Below, piece by piece: positions 1-9,005 of a stretch of DNA of 59,573 nt. The position numbers and the translations under genes were made by a program. The notes under the pieces were generated by a model. That model saw nothing but the letters and a program-made list of their open reading frames with translations, was not told the origin of the DNA and ran no database searches. Numbering within the stretch: position 1 is the first letter of the stretch; the number at the start of each line of letters is the position of its first letter. The stretch comes from JACVRX01 sp046726315 (GTDB taxonomy: Bacteria > Actinomycetota > Actinomycetes > Jiangellales > Jiangellaceae): the NCBI GenBank assembly GCA_046726315.1, contig JBKPAG010000039.1:1-59573 (forward strand), read 5' to 3'.

Positions 1-1
1 G

Positions 2-922
<921 letters not shown>

Positions 923-995
923 CCGAGGCCCTCTTCGACTCGTCCCACTCCAACGCCGATAATGGACATTATGTCAAGTTGGCGCAGGACGAGCT

Positions 996-1427
996 CTACT
1001 CCCCTCGGGACGATTCGGTTCGGGCGTTGAGGATCTCGAGGTAGTGGCGGTTGTACATGATGCCCAGGACGTTGTCGAAGGGGTCGACGACAGAGGCGGT
1101 GACGAACCCGGGGCCGCGCTCGCTGACGGGCTCGAGCTGCTTGGCACCCAGCGACACCATTCGATCCAGGGTCGCGGCCACGTCATCCACGTGCCAGTAG
1201 ACGATGCCGCCACCCGGGCCGGCAACCAGTCCGTCCGGCGCGAAACGCCGGTCGATGATGCCAAGCTCGTGCTCGTAGTCACCGATGCGGAACTCGACGT
1301 AACCGGTCCCACGCCCGGCGGCCTCGCTGCTGAAGTACGGCTCGATCCCCAGCAGCTCGGTGTACCAGCGGGTCGCCGCCTGCAGGTCCTCGGCCCACAG
1401 GTTGATCGTGCTGATGCCCCGCAGCAT
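996..1427 (-). CDS. VOC (glyoxalase/bleomycin-resistance fold) protein
   Basis: A 143-residue protein with the two-module layout of the vicinal oxygen chelate superfamily. An N-terminal beta-alpha-beta module contains INLWAEDLQAATRWYTE and LLGIEPYF, and a second module contains VYWHVDDVAATLDRMVSLGA and VVDPFDNVLGIMYN. Members include glyoxalases, extradiol dioxygenases and antibiotic-binding proteins, and the substrate cannot be read from sequence. The first module begins with Asn where many metal-binding members carry His, so metal binding is uncertain. The ATG is preceded on the minus strand by GAGAGGAGACTCCAC, which contains a good ribosome binding site. The gene is monocistronic and convergent with the UvrA-like gene. 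Confidence 0.8.
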   Translation of the reverse strand: MLRGISTINLWAEDLQAATRWYTELLGIEPYFSSEAAGRGTGYVEFRIGDYEHELGIIDRRFAPDGLVAGPGGGIVYWHVDDVAATLDRMVSLGAKQLEPVSERGPGFVTASVVDPFDNVLGIMYNRHYLEILNARTESSRGE

Positions 1428-1600
1428 GTGGAGTCTCCTCTCGTTTCCATGGTCGAAGCGTCGACGCTATCGGTTTCCTCAGACACATCTGGTCGGCAGT
1501 TGTGGAGGCTGATCGTGCGGCCGGCAGCGCAGCAGGACATGTCGGAAGGCCGCGGTAGCGTCGGCATATGTCGACGAAGCCAGTGGCAGAAGGGGCCGAC

Positions 1601-2149
1601 ATGATCGCATTCCGCGACGCCGCCGAGTTCGAGGCGTGGCTCGCCGAACACGTCGACCAGCGGATCGGGGTGTGGCTCAAGATCGCGAAGAAGGGGTCCG
1701 GCGTCGCGTCGCTGACCGACGACGAGGCGGTCGACGTCGGCTTGTGCTACGGCTGGATCTCCGGCCAGCGCAAGGCCTACGACGACGTGTACTACCTGCA
1801 GAAATACGTTCCGCGCCGGCCCCGGAGCCGATGGTCACAGGTGAATGTGCGAAAGGTCGAGGCGCTCATCGCTGCGGGGCGGATGCGTCCGTCGGGCCTT
1901 GCCGAGGTCGAGGCCGCCAAGGCCGACGGACGGTGGGACGCCGCTTACGAATCTCAACAGCATGCGACAGTTCCGCCCGATCTCGCCGCCGCCCTAGCCG
2001 CGAGCCCTCGGGCGGCCCAGGCCTTCGAATCGATCGGCAGGACCAGCCAGTACGCCGTGATCCTGGACCTGGTCACCGCCCGAACCACCAGGGCCCGGTC
2101 GGCGCACCTGCGCAAGGCCATGACTGCGCTGGAAACCCGCGGTACCTAG
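1601..2149 (+). CDS. YdeI/OmpD-associated family protein
   Basis: The protein of about 182 residues begins MIAFRDAAEFEAWLAEH and contains GVWLKIAKKGSG, a D-x-A-V-D-V-G-L-C-Y-G-W-I block and a basic KYVPRRPRSRWSQVN stretch. These are typical of the YdeI/OmdA family (bacteriocin-protection or OmpD-associated), whose biochemical role is unknown. I chose the ATG at 1601 because AGAAGGGG lies six bases upstream. An in-frame ATG at 1568 would add 11 residues but has no Shine-Dalgarno sequence. The C-terminal half is helical and holds the usual PPDLAAAL and F..igrTSQYAVI segments. The gene is divergent from the VOC gene with about 170 bases between them. Confidence 0.8.
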   Translation: MIAFRDAAEFEAWLAEHVDQRIGVWLKIAKKGSGVASLTDDEAVDVGLCYGWISGQRKAYDDVYYLQKYVPRRPRSRWSQVNVRKVEALIAAGRMRPSGLAEVEAAKADGRWDAAYESQQHATVPPDLAAALAASPRAAQAFESIGRTSQYAVILDLVTARTTRARSAHLRKAMTALETRGT

Positions 2150-2182
2150 GGCATCCTGCGGCGCGCACCCGTGCCGAATCAG

Positions 2183-2461
2183 TCATTGCTGGTAGTCCTC
2201 CACCTCGTCGACCGGTCGCACAACGGCCTCGTCTGGGTTCTGGCCCGCGTCTTGTCGCGCCCGCCGTTGCCGCAACAGGTCCCAGCACTGGTCGAGGGCT
2301 TGCTCGAGCCGCCGTAGCTGCTCCTGCTCCTCCCCCGGAGCCAACTCACCCTCCTGGACCCGCGTGCGCAGTTCGTGCTCCTGATCGACCAGGGAACGCA
2401 CCTGGTCGAGAATTTGGACCTCGTTCACGACCCCATCTTCGCCCATCTGCGGCGTGGTCAT
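2183..2461 (-). CDS. DUF2630 family protein
   Basis: A 92-residue, highly charged helical protein with the pattern of DUF2630: QILDQVRSLVDQEHELR, then a short acidic turn (GELAPGEEQEQL), then RRLEQALDQCWDLLRQRRA. The family is short, actinobacterial and of unknown function; the two helices probably form a hairpin. Its ATG overlaps the TGA of the acetyltransferase gene upstream by four bases (2458-2461), so the two are probably translationally coupled. A start a few codons downstream (MGEDGVVNE) would bring it nearer the usual family length. Confidence 0.8.
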   Translation of the reverse strand: MTTPQMGEDGVVNEVQILDQVRSLVDQEHELRTRVQEGELAPGEEQEQLRRLEQALDQCWDLLRQRRARQDAGQNPDEAVVRPVDEVEDYQQ

Positions 2462-3048
2462 TCGTCATCCGCGGCGGTGCGCCGTCCGGACAAGCGCAGC
2501 CGGGCAATCGGACGACCGCTTCCCGGATGGGCCGCGATGGTGAAGCCGGCTTTGCGGAACATCGCGACGGTTCCGGTGAATATCTCCGCGCTCGGGCGCC
2601 GCTCCCCCGCCGTTTCTACCGGATAGGCCTCGACCACCGCCGCATCATGCGCCCGCGCATGGTCAACCGCACCGGAGAGTAACGCCGTGCCGATCCCGGC
2701 GCCGCGACGCCGCATCGGGATCCATAAGCACACCAACGACCATATGCCCGGTTCGTCCGGATCGACCGGACCGATTACTCGGGACCGGAGGATCCGCTCG
2801 AACTGTTGCCGTGGCGCGACCGAGACCCAGCCGACGGGCCGGGGCCCGTCGTACGCCAACAACCCGGGCACCGCTCCTTCGAGGGTGAGCCGACGAAGCA
2901 CGCGGCGATTTCCCGGCCCGTTGTCGAAGTGTTTGGCTCGGACTCGGAACCATGCACACCAGCAGTTGCTGTTAGCGCCATTGGGACCGAAGAACTCCGC
3001 CAACTCCTCCCACCGGTCCGGTGTCATGGGCACAACGGACACCGTCAT
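2458..3048 (-). CDS. GNAT family N-acetyltransferase
   Basis: The frame stays open well upstream, but the family begins at MTVSVVPMTPDRWEE, giving 196 residues from the ATG at 3048; an alternative ATG lies at 3027. The N-terminal FFGPNGANSNCWCAWFR matches a GNAT subgroup carrying a CWC motif near residue 30. The acetyl-CoA pyrophosphate loop is RRRGAGIGTALL (about 113-124), and the C-terminal MFRKAGF precedes the last strand. The enzyme would transfer an acetyl group from acetyl-CoA to an unknown amine. It is the first gene of a two-gene unit with the DUF2630 gene and is divergent from the secreted DUF11-type gene, so the short gap 3049-3114 must carry two promoters. Confidence 0.85.
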   Translation of the reverse strand: MTVSVVPMTPDRWEELAEFFGPNGANSNCWCAWFRVRAKHFDNGPGNRRVLRRLTLEGAVPGLLAYDGPRPVGWVSVAPRQQFERILRSRVIGPVDPDEPGIWSLVCLWIPMRRRGAGIGTALLSGAVDHARAHDAAVVEAYPVETAGERRPSAEIFTGTVAMFRKAGFTIAAHPGSGRPIARLRLSGRRTAADDE

Positions 3049-3114
3049 GACCGAGATTGTGGACCCGTCGGACCAGTTCGTGGCCCAATGACCTGGCGAT
3101 AGGCTTGGCAAACG

Positions 3115-4257
3115 ATGAAAAACCGTGGTCCGGCTCGGGCGTCCTTGACGCTGCTGACAGTCGGAGCCCTGCTCGGCTACGCCGTACCCGCCGGGGCGGA
3201 TGACGTACGCCCGTTCGAGCCACGGTTCCAGCGCAGGATCACCGGCGACATCTCGATCGTCAGCACCACATGGCCCACGGCCACCGCATCTCGGCCGGCG
3301 GGAAGCACGCTGGTGTTTGCGGGTCTGTACTGGGGCGGTCCGTTCGTGGGGGCGGCGGCCACCCGGCGTGACGTAACGCTTCAGGTGGGGTCGTACGCGC
3401 CCAGGACAGTCGTCGCCGACGAGTTCGCAAGCGACCCGACGATCGGGTTCGGCGCCGTAGCGGACGTGACCGCACAATTCCGTGGCACCGGTCCGTTCGT
3501 CGATCTCACCGTCGCGAATGCCGGAGTGACGCCCTGGTCGCTCGTGACGGCATGGAGTTCGCCGGCAGAGCCCTTGCGCGACCTTCGAGTCGTCGACGGG
3601 CTGGCCCCGGTCACGGCTGCCGAGCCCACCACGGTGACCGTCTCTGGGCTGTCCACACCGCACCGCGGGCCGGTCGACTCGACCACGGGCGTCGTGACTC
3701 ACGGAGACAACGCACACGCAAGTGCCGACGTCGACGCGGGTGACACGTCGGCGACGATCCCCGTCCGTACTGACTCCGGGGGCGAGACGCTGGTCGCGGC
3801 GGTAACGACGGCGACCGAAGCGGCGGCAATCACCGATCTCGCCGTTTCGGCTGCGGTCGCCCCTGACGCGGCTGCTTTCGGTGACACCGTCGAGATCACG
3901 GTGACCGTCACCAACGGTGGCCCCGACGACCAGACCGGGCCTGCGACGCTCACGGTCGAGCCCGGCGAGAGCTTGACAGCCGATGCGGTCTCACTGGTGA
4001 CCTCCTCTGGCGCCTGCGGCCTGGCCGGCTCGCGGGCCGTGTGCGCCCTCGACCCCCTTCCGGCCGGCCGCGCGGCCGAGGTGACGTTCGCCGCCGAGGT
4101 CGAGGACGCCGACTCGACTGCCGCGCCGAGCGCCCGAGCGCTTGCTCCCACATCCGACACCGATCCCGTCGCCGAGAACAACTCCGCCCAGGCCGCGCTA
4201 CGGGTCCACGGCCAGGTCACCGGGTCCGACCCGGCACCGGACGTTCCCGACCCGTAG
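3115..4257 (+). CDS. Secreted DUF11-type repeat protein
   Basis: A 380-residue exported protein. Residues 1-28 form a signal peptide (basic MKNRGPARAS, hydrophobic core, cleavage near PAGA-DD). The following region (RRITGDISIV, then STLVFAGLYWGG) is the N-terminal module seen before DUF11 domains in actinobacterial surface proteins. Residues about 240-365 form a DUF11/Ig-like domain with GDTVEITVTVTNGGP, a Cys pair (GACGL and AVCALDPL) that may form a disulfide, and the closing DPVAENNSAQAAL. There is no LPXTG, transmembrane tail or surface-layer domain, so the protein is probably released. It lies 50 bases upstream of the VWA gene on the same strand, which suggests co-transcription. Function unknown. 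Confidence 0.75.
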   Translation: MKNRGPARASLTLLTVGALLGYAVPAGADDVRPFEPRFQRRITGDISIVSTTWPTATASRPAGSTLVFAGLYWGGPFVGAAATRRDVTLQVGSYAPRTVVADEFASDPTIGFGAVADVTAQFRGTGPFVDLTVANAGVTPWSLVTAWSSPAEPLRDLRVVDGLAPVTAAEPTTVTVSGLSTPHRGPVDSTTGVVTHGDNAHASADVDAGDTSATIPVRTDSGGETLVAAVTTATEAAAITDLAVSAAVAPDAAAFGDTVEITVTVTNGGPDDQTGPATLTVEPGESLTADAVSLVTSSGACGLAGSRAVCALDPLPAGRAAEVTFAAEVEDADSTAAPSARALAPTSDTDPVAENNSAQAALRVHGQVTGSDPAPDVPDP

Positions 4258-4307
4258 CCGACCGTCGCCAGAGGATCGAGCCCTATCCCCTGCTTCGACG
4301 GAGAACG

Positions 4308-5984
4308 ATGGCTGGCCGACACGCTTCGCAGCGCAGACGACGGTCGTGGCCGCGGCGGCTCTTCGCATTGGTCACGGCGGTCCTCCTGATTGCTGCCGGC
4401 GCGGTGATCGCCAACACATTCGTCGAGCAGCGCGCCCGCAGCTGCGAACAAGCACCTGCACTCGCAGTGGCCGCTGATCCGGCGATCGCTCCGGCTCTAA
4501 GTGAGTTTGCCGACTCCCATGCGCGCATCGCTCCGGCCATCGGCGGCATGTGCACCTCCGTCGACGTCATACCGCTGACGTCAGCCGAGGTCGTGGGCGG
4601 GCTCGGCGGCTCCGTCCAGGCAGATGTGTGGGTCCCGGATTCGCGTCTCTGGGCAGAACAGGTCACCGCAGAAGGGGTCGCGCTGGATCTCGGAAAACCG
4701 ATCGCGACCTCGCCACTCGTGGTCGTCGCGCCCCGGCCGACGGCCGAACAGCTCGGCTGGCCCGACACCGACCTGCCGTGGGATGCCGTTCTCCACGCGG
4801 AGGCGGAAGCGAAGATTGCCGACCCGACGACGACCAGCGAGGGCCTCGCCACGCTGTTGTCGGTCGCTGCGGTTGTCGGCGCCGAGCAGGAGAACCGGAC
4901 CAAGTTGGCACAGGCCATGACCGGAGTCGCACGGTCCACCGTCGCCAACGTCGAAGCGGCATTCGAACAGGTCGACGCCGATCCTGCGCAGGCGCCGCTG
5001 TTCACCGCCACCGAGCAGTCGGTTGTGGCACACAACACGTCGTCCCCGGCGAGCCCGGTCGCCGCGCTCTACCCAGCCGAGGGCACGGCGGTCTTCGACT
5101 ATCCAGTGATCAGGGTCACGACGGTAGCCACCTCGGCTGTCAAGGCCGAGGCCGCGCAGGCCTTCGAGGCTGCACTGCACACGCCGCAGGCCGTCGAGGT
5201 TCTGCAGGACGCCGGCTTCCGCGCGCCGGACGGCACCGCACGCGAGGGGGCTGGGGTCGTCGACGGGATCCGATCGGCGCAACCACGTGCCTTGCCGACC
5301 CCGGATGCGACTCAAGCAGCACAGATCCTGCGGCTGTGGGCTGCGCTCTCGTTGGACAGTCAGATGCTGGCCGTCGTCGACATCTCGGGCTCGATGAAGG
5401 AGAAGGTCGACGGCGGGGCTACCCGGATCGAACTCACTCGCGACGCTGCGAAGGCCGCACTCGGGCTGTTCCCGGCGAGCAGCTCCATTGGCCTCTGGGC
5501 GTTCTCGGTGGATCTGGACCCGCCGAACGACCACGTCGACCTGATACCGCTCGGCCCACTCACCGGGCGCGTCGGTTCCCGCAGTCGCAAGGAGGCGCTG
5601 ATGGCGGCTGCGGAAAGCCTGCCGGATCGGGCTGGCGGCGGCACCGCCCTCTTCGACACGGTGCTCGCGGCCTTCCGCACAGTGCGTTCCGCCTATGACC
5701 CGGATCGGATCAACTCGGTCGTGGTGCTCACCGACGGCGAGAACCGGGATGACCCCGACAGCATTGAATTCGACACCTTGTTGACTACCTTGCGAACAGA
5801 GTTCGACCCGGCTCGGCCGGTGCCGGTGATCACCATCGGCATCAGTGCCGACGCGGACCACGAGACCCTTGCGCGGATCTCGGAGGTGACGGGCGGCAAG
5901 GCGTATCAGGTCAATGACCCCAGAGATATTCAGCAGGTGTTCTTCGACGCGATGGTCGAACGTCAGTGCCGACCCAACTGCTGA
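4308..5984 (+). CDS. Substrate-binding/VWA fusion lipid-side membrane protein
   Basis: The start is the ATG at 4308, preceded by GACGGAG at good spacing, giving 558 residues although the frame is open further upstream. Basic residues 1-15 lead into one transmembrane helix (about 16-37). Residues about 50-330 resemble a type 2 periplasmic substrate-binding fold: QADVWVPDSRLWAEQ, TSPLVVVAPRPTAEQLG, VAALYPAEGTAVFDYPVI. The C-terminal part (about 350-545) is a von Willebrand factor A domain with the metal-ion-dependent adhesion motif DISGSM (D358), the Thr of GGGTALFD and VLTDGEN (D476), so it should bind a divalent cation. No ABC permease or ATPase is nearby, so it is probably a binding or adhesion protein anchored outside the membrane rather than part of a transporter. 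The last residues carry a Cys pair (CRPNC). Confidence 0.85.
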   Translation: MAGRHASQRRRRSWPRRLFALVTAVLLIAAGAVIANTFVEQRARSCEQAPALAVAADPAIAPALSEFADSHARIAPAIGGMCTSVDVIPLTSAEVVGGLGGSVQADVWVPDSRLWAEQVTAEGVALDLGKPIATSPLVVVAPRPTAEQLGWPDTDLPWDAVLHAEAEAKIADPTTTSEGLATLLSVAAVVGAEQENRTKLAQAMTGVARSTVANVEAAFEQVDADPAQAPLFTATEQSVVAHNTSSPASPVAALYPAEGTAVFDYPVIRVTTVATSAVKAEAAQAFEAALHTPQAVEVLQDAGFRAPDGTAREGAGVVDGIRSAQPRALPTPDATQAAQILRLWAALSLDSQMLAVVDISGSMKEKVDGGATRIELTRDAAKAALGLFPASSSIGLWAFSVDLDPPNDHVDLIPLGPLTGRVGSRSRKEALMAAAESLPDRAGGGTALFDTVLAAFRTVRSAYDPDRINSVVVLTDGENRDDPDSIEFDTLLTTLRTEFDPARPVPVITIGISADADHETLARISEVTGGKAYQVNDPRDIQQVFFDAMVERQCRPNC

Positions 5985-6085
5985 ACCAGAGCGCGCCTCC
6001 CCAACCACGACCCATCTGATCAATAACCTCGCATCGGGTGAGTCCAGGCGGCCCGGGCTCACCGGCGCGCCGAGGTGAGGTGAAG

Positions 6086-6886
6086 GTGGCTGCTTCCTGG
6101 AAGCCGATGCTGGTCACCGCGGCTGTGGCCGCCGTTGTTCTTGTCGTCGACGACGGGACGACTGCCCGCTCCGGTGCCGTAGACGAGCCCACCACATCAG
6201 CCCCCAGCGCTGCGCCAGCGACGACCGCGACGGCGGCGGCTGTGCCGCCGGTCGATCCAACCAGCCCGCCCTTGCCTCACCGCGACGGCATGGGCGTCAT
6301 CCAGACCACCGGTGCACCAGGAATGACGGTGGCATTGACGTTCGACGACGGTCCGTCGCTCGAATACACCCCACGGGTACTCGACATCCTGGACCGACAT
6401 GGCATCAAGGCGACATTCTGCGTGGTCGGGACGAGCGCGAAGGCATACCCGGGGTTGGTGAAGAAGATCGCCGACGGAGGCCATGCCTTGTGCGACCACA
6501 CGGTCACTCATGACCTCGATCTGCCCGACCGCACCGAGAAGCGAATCCACGCCGAAATAAGTCGCACCGCGGAGTACATCCGGGCAGCCGTTCCACATGC
6601 GACGGTGTCGTTCTACCGGGCGCCGGGAGGTAACTTCTCCGCCGATGTCATTGCAGTCGCCGCGTCCTACGGTCAACAACCGCTGGGCTGGAGCGTCGAC
6701 ACGCGGGACTGGGCCAAGCCGGGCACGGACGCAATTCTGACCGCCGTCCTCGACCATGTCGGCCCGGGTTCGGTCGTGCTCCTGCATGACGGTGGCGGCG
6801 ACCGGTCGGGGACCGTCGAGGCTTTGGAAGCGATCATTACCGCGCTGAAGGCCGCAGGCTACGCATTCGTCATCCCGACGATCTGA
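6086..6886 (+). CDS. Polysaccharide deacetylase (NodB/CE4), intact catalytic motifs
   Basis: Several GTG codons are in frame (6038, 6080, 6086). I chose 6086 because GAGG ends five bases upstream, giving 266 residues. Residues 1-20 form a hydrophobic signal or anchor, followed by an Ala/Pro/Thr linker. The NodB domain has all five CE4 motifs: TFDDGP (D87, D88), HTVTH (H138, H142), RAPGGN, VDTRDW and LLHD. CE4 enzymes remove acetyl groups from N-acetylglucosamine polymers, peptidoglycan or related glycans using a metal held by Asp-His-His. The export signal places this one outside the membrane. It is followed by a degenerate paralogue, so the pair came from a tandem duplication. Confidence 0.9.
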   Translation: MAASWKPMLVTAAVAAVVLVVDDGTTARSGAVDEPTTSAPSAAPATTATAAAVPPVDPTSPPLPHRDGMGVIQTTGAPGMTVALTFDDGPSLEYTPRVLDILDRHGIKATFCVVGTSAKAYPGLVKKIADGGHALCDHTVTHDLDLPDRTEKRIHAEISRTAEYIRAAVPHATVSFYRAPGGNFSADVIAVAASYGQQPLGWSVDTRDWAKPGTDAILTAVLDHVGPGSVVLLHDGGGDRSGTVEALEAIITALKAAGYAFVIPTI

Positions 6887-6986
6887 CCCGTGCCGCTGGA
6901 CGTCATGCGTTGGTTCATTGATCATTGACCTGGGTACTTGATCACGGAGTTCTGGGCGAACGGATCGACCCCCCGGCGAGGTGCTG

Positions 6987-7757
6987 GTGTCGAACGGATC
7001 GGGCGCAGCGGTCACCGGACTGGTGATCGGCCTCCTCATGGGCCTGGGAGCTCTTCCGGACGAGGGCAGCGCTGGCACAGAGGACAGTTCGGCCGATGCC
7101 GCGACGGGTTCGGGTACGGGTGAGGGTTCGCCGGACGGCACCGAACTGGGACTTGACGTTCCTGGCGTGATCCGGACGACAGGCCGCAGTGGACAAACCG
7201 TCGCACTGACGTTCTCGTCGGGCCCGGATCCCAAGTACACCCCCGGAATCCTCGACATCCTCGACGCCCACGGCATCAAGGCGACCTTCTGCGTCCTAGG
7301 CTCGCAGGCCGAGAGGTACCCCGAACTGATCCGGCAGATTGCTGCCGGCGGTCATGTCTTGTGCGACCACACCATGACCTACGACTACGCGCTGGCGGTA
7401 CGCAACGACACGACGATGCGTGCCGAGATCGGTGACACGGTGACGGTCATCCGCACGGCAGTACCAGACGCGGCGGTGCCGTTCTTCCGCGCACCAGGAG
7501 GAAACTTCTCCTCCGAGTTGGTCGCGGTGGCAGAGTCGTTCGGCCAGGCATCGCTGGGCTGGAACGTCGACCCTCGAGACTGGGAGACACCTGGAGCGGC
7601 CGCGATACAGGCGTCTGTCGTCAACGCCGTACAACCCGGCTCGATCGTCGTGCTGCACGACGAGGGTCCAAACCGCGGCGGAACCGTCGACGCACTGGAT
7701 GGCATCATCGACGAGCTCATGGCCGAGGGCTACCAGTTCGTGACCCCGGCATCGTGA
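6987..7757 (+). CDS. NodB-fold pseudoenzyme (CE4 paralogue lacking catalytic residues)
   Basis: A 256-residue paralogue of the upstream deacetylase, using the GTG at 6987 because GAGG lies five bases before it. Residues about 4-22 form a hydrophobic export signal and a Ser/Gly/Asp linker follows. The fold-defining segments are conserved (YTPGILDILDAHGIKATFC, RAPGGNFSSE, VDPRDWE, VLHDEG). However, the catalytic/metal motif TFDDGP is TFSSGP (S77, S78) and the second metal histidine is Tyr (HTMTY, H128/Y132). The catalytic base and two of three metal ligands are therefore missing, so it should not deacetylate by the CE4 mechanism. A role in glycan binding or in regulating its active neighbour is inference. 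The frame is otherwise intact, arguing against simple decay. Its stop overlaps the next start (GTGA). Confidence 0.85.
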   Translation: MSNGSGAAVTGLVIGLLMGLGALPDEGSAGTEDSSADAATGSGTGEGSPDGTELGLDVPGVIRTTGRSGQTVALTFSSGPDPKYTPGILDILDAHGIKATFCVLGSQAERYPELIRQIAAGGHVLCDHTMTYDYALAVRNDTTMRAEIGDTVTVIRTAVPDAAVPFFRAPGGNFSSELVAVAESFGQASLGWNVDPRDWETPGAAAIQASVVNAVQPGSIVVLHDEGPNRGGTVDALDGIIDELMAEGYQFVTPAS

Positions 7758-8233
7758 CCAAGCCGTACGCGGTCATCGACCTCGATGGCGTCCTGGCGGA
7801 CGTGACCGCCCGGCTGCACCACATTGAAAGCAGCCCGAAGGACTGGACCGCGTTCTTCGCCGGAATCCCGGACGACCCGCCGTACGCGGAGGGCCTCGCT
7901 GTCGCCAACGAGCTGGCAGCCGAACACGACCTGGTCTATCTCAGCGGGCGGCCCGAGCGAACCCGCTCCGACACCGAGCGGTGGCTGCATCTCCACGGCG
8001 CGCCCACCGGTCAGATCGTGCTCCGGCGCAATCCCGACCGGCGTCCCGCCCGAGTAGTGAAGGTCGGCCTGTTGCGCCTGCTGGCCCAGGAGCGTCCGGT
8101 CGCGGTCTTCATCGATGACGACCCCGCCGTATGCCGGGCAGCCCGGGAGGCTGGGTTCTCCGTTTTCGAGGCCACCTGGAGCCGTCCGCAGCCGACCTTG
8201 TTCGATGCGCAGGAGCGGCTGGGTAAGACCTGA
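7754..8233 (+). CDS. HAD-superfamily phosphatase (polynucleotide kinase 3'-phosphatase-like)
   Basis: A 159-residue HAD protein. Motif I is VIDLDGVLAD near the N terminus, motif II is YLSGRP, a Lys follows in ARVVKVGLL, and the acidic motif is VFIDDDPAVC. The compact size, lack of a large cap and SGRPERTRSDTERWL resemble the phosphatase domain of T4 polynucleotide kinase/phosphatase-like proteins, which remove phosphates from nucleic-acid or nucleotide ends. There is no signal peptide, so it is cytoplasmic, unlike its exported neighbours. The GTG start overlaps the stop of the NodB-like gene by four bases, implying translational coupling, but no functional link is evident. Confidence 0.8.
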   Translation: MTKPYAVIDLDGVLADVTARLHHIESSPKDWTAFFAGIPDDPPYAEGLAVANELAAEHDLVYLSGRPERTRSDTERWLHLHGAPTGQIVLRRNPDRRPARVVKVGLLRLLAQERPVAVFIDDDPAVCRAAREAGFSVFEATWSRPQPTLFDAQERLGKT

Positions 8234-8293
8234 CCAATCCGGATCTAGTTGTCCAGCGAACTATCGGGTGAGCGTTGCCGTCCACCCGAGGAG

Positions 8294-8322
8294 CCACCAT
8301 GTCCGCGCTGGGGCACCCGGAT
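8294..8322 (+). promoter_or_regulatory. Possible SigK-type promoter
   Basis: CCACCA at 8294-8299 and CCGGAT at 8317-8322 are separated by 17 bases. The mycobacterial SigK consensus is about CCATCC, 16-17 bases, CCGAAT, so nine of twelve positions agree. It lies upstream of sigK and would allow autoregulation. This is a weak match in GC-rich DNA. Confidence 0.2.
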
Positions 8323-8399
8323 TCGTTGGCCGGAGCATTCGAATCGTCCTCTGGCGCGTTTGTCGACTGCTGGAGGACGATCTTGGCAGACTCGGCGCC

Positions 8400-9005
8400 G
8401 TGAAGAGGTCGAGCAGGCCGGTCGGACTGCACAAGCGGTCCACCGACACAGGCGCCGCAGGCGGCCTGCTCGAGGAATTGCTCGGGCGGACTGCCCGCGG
8501 CGACCAGACCGCCTTCGGTGCCCTCTATGACGCGATGAAGTCACCCGTGTTCGGGATCGTCCTTCGGGTCGTCCGTGATCCTGCGCAGAGCGAGGAGGTG
8601 ACCCAGGAAGTGTTCATCGACGTCTGGCGGCATGCTGCGCGGTTCGATCCTGAGGTCGGCTCCGCGCGCACCTGGGTGATGACGATGGCGCACCGTCGGG
8701 CCGTCGACCGGGTCCGCCGGGCGGAGGCGGCGAGCGAGCGGGAGCACCGGGCGGCCAGCCGGGCGACTGTACGCGAGTACGACGACGTCGTCGAGAGCGT
8801 CGAGCGCTCGTTGGAGGCGGAGCGGGTCCGGCGCTGCCTGGAAGACCTCACCGACCTGCAACGCGAGTCGGTCACGCTCGCTTACTACAGCGGCTACACC
8901 TATCCGGAGGTTGCCCAGCTGCTCAAGTCACCGTTGGGGACCATCAAAACCCGGATGCGTGACGGCCTCGTCCGCCTGCGCGACTGCCTGGGGGTGAGCC
9001 GATGA
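8400..9005 (+). CDS. sigK: ECF RNA polymerase sigma factor SigK
   Basis: The frame extends upstream, but homology begins near MKRSSRPVGLHKRS, so I used the GTG at 8400 (201 residues). Region 2 (about 30-105) includes ALYDAMKSPVFGIVLRVVRD, EVTQEVFIDVWRHAARFD and TMAHRRAVDRVRRAE. Region 4 (about 145-197) includes LTDLQRESVTLAYYSGYTY and a helix-turn-helix ending GTIKTRMRDGLVRLRDCL. These segments match SigK of Mycobacterium tuberculosis closely. As an extracytoplasmic-function factor it directs RNA polymerase to a small regulon and is held inactive by RskA. The next gene overlaps by four bases (ATGA) and encodes that anti-sigma factor. No mpt70/mpt83-like target gene is seen nearby. Confidence 0.9.
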   Translation: MKRSSRPVGLHKRSTDTGAAGGLLEELLGRTARGDQTAFGALYDAMKSPVFGIVLRVVRDPAQSEEVTQEVFIDVWRHAARFDPEVGSARTWVMTMAHRRAVDRVRRAEAASEREHRAASRATVREYDDVVESVERSLEAERVRRCLEDLTDLQRESVTLAYYSGYTYPEVAQLLKSPLGTIKTRMRDGLVRLRDCLGVSR

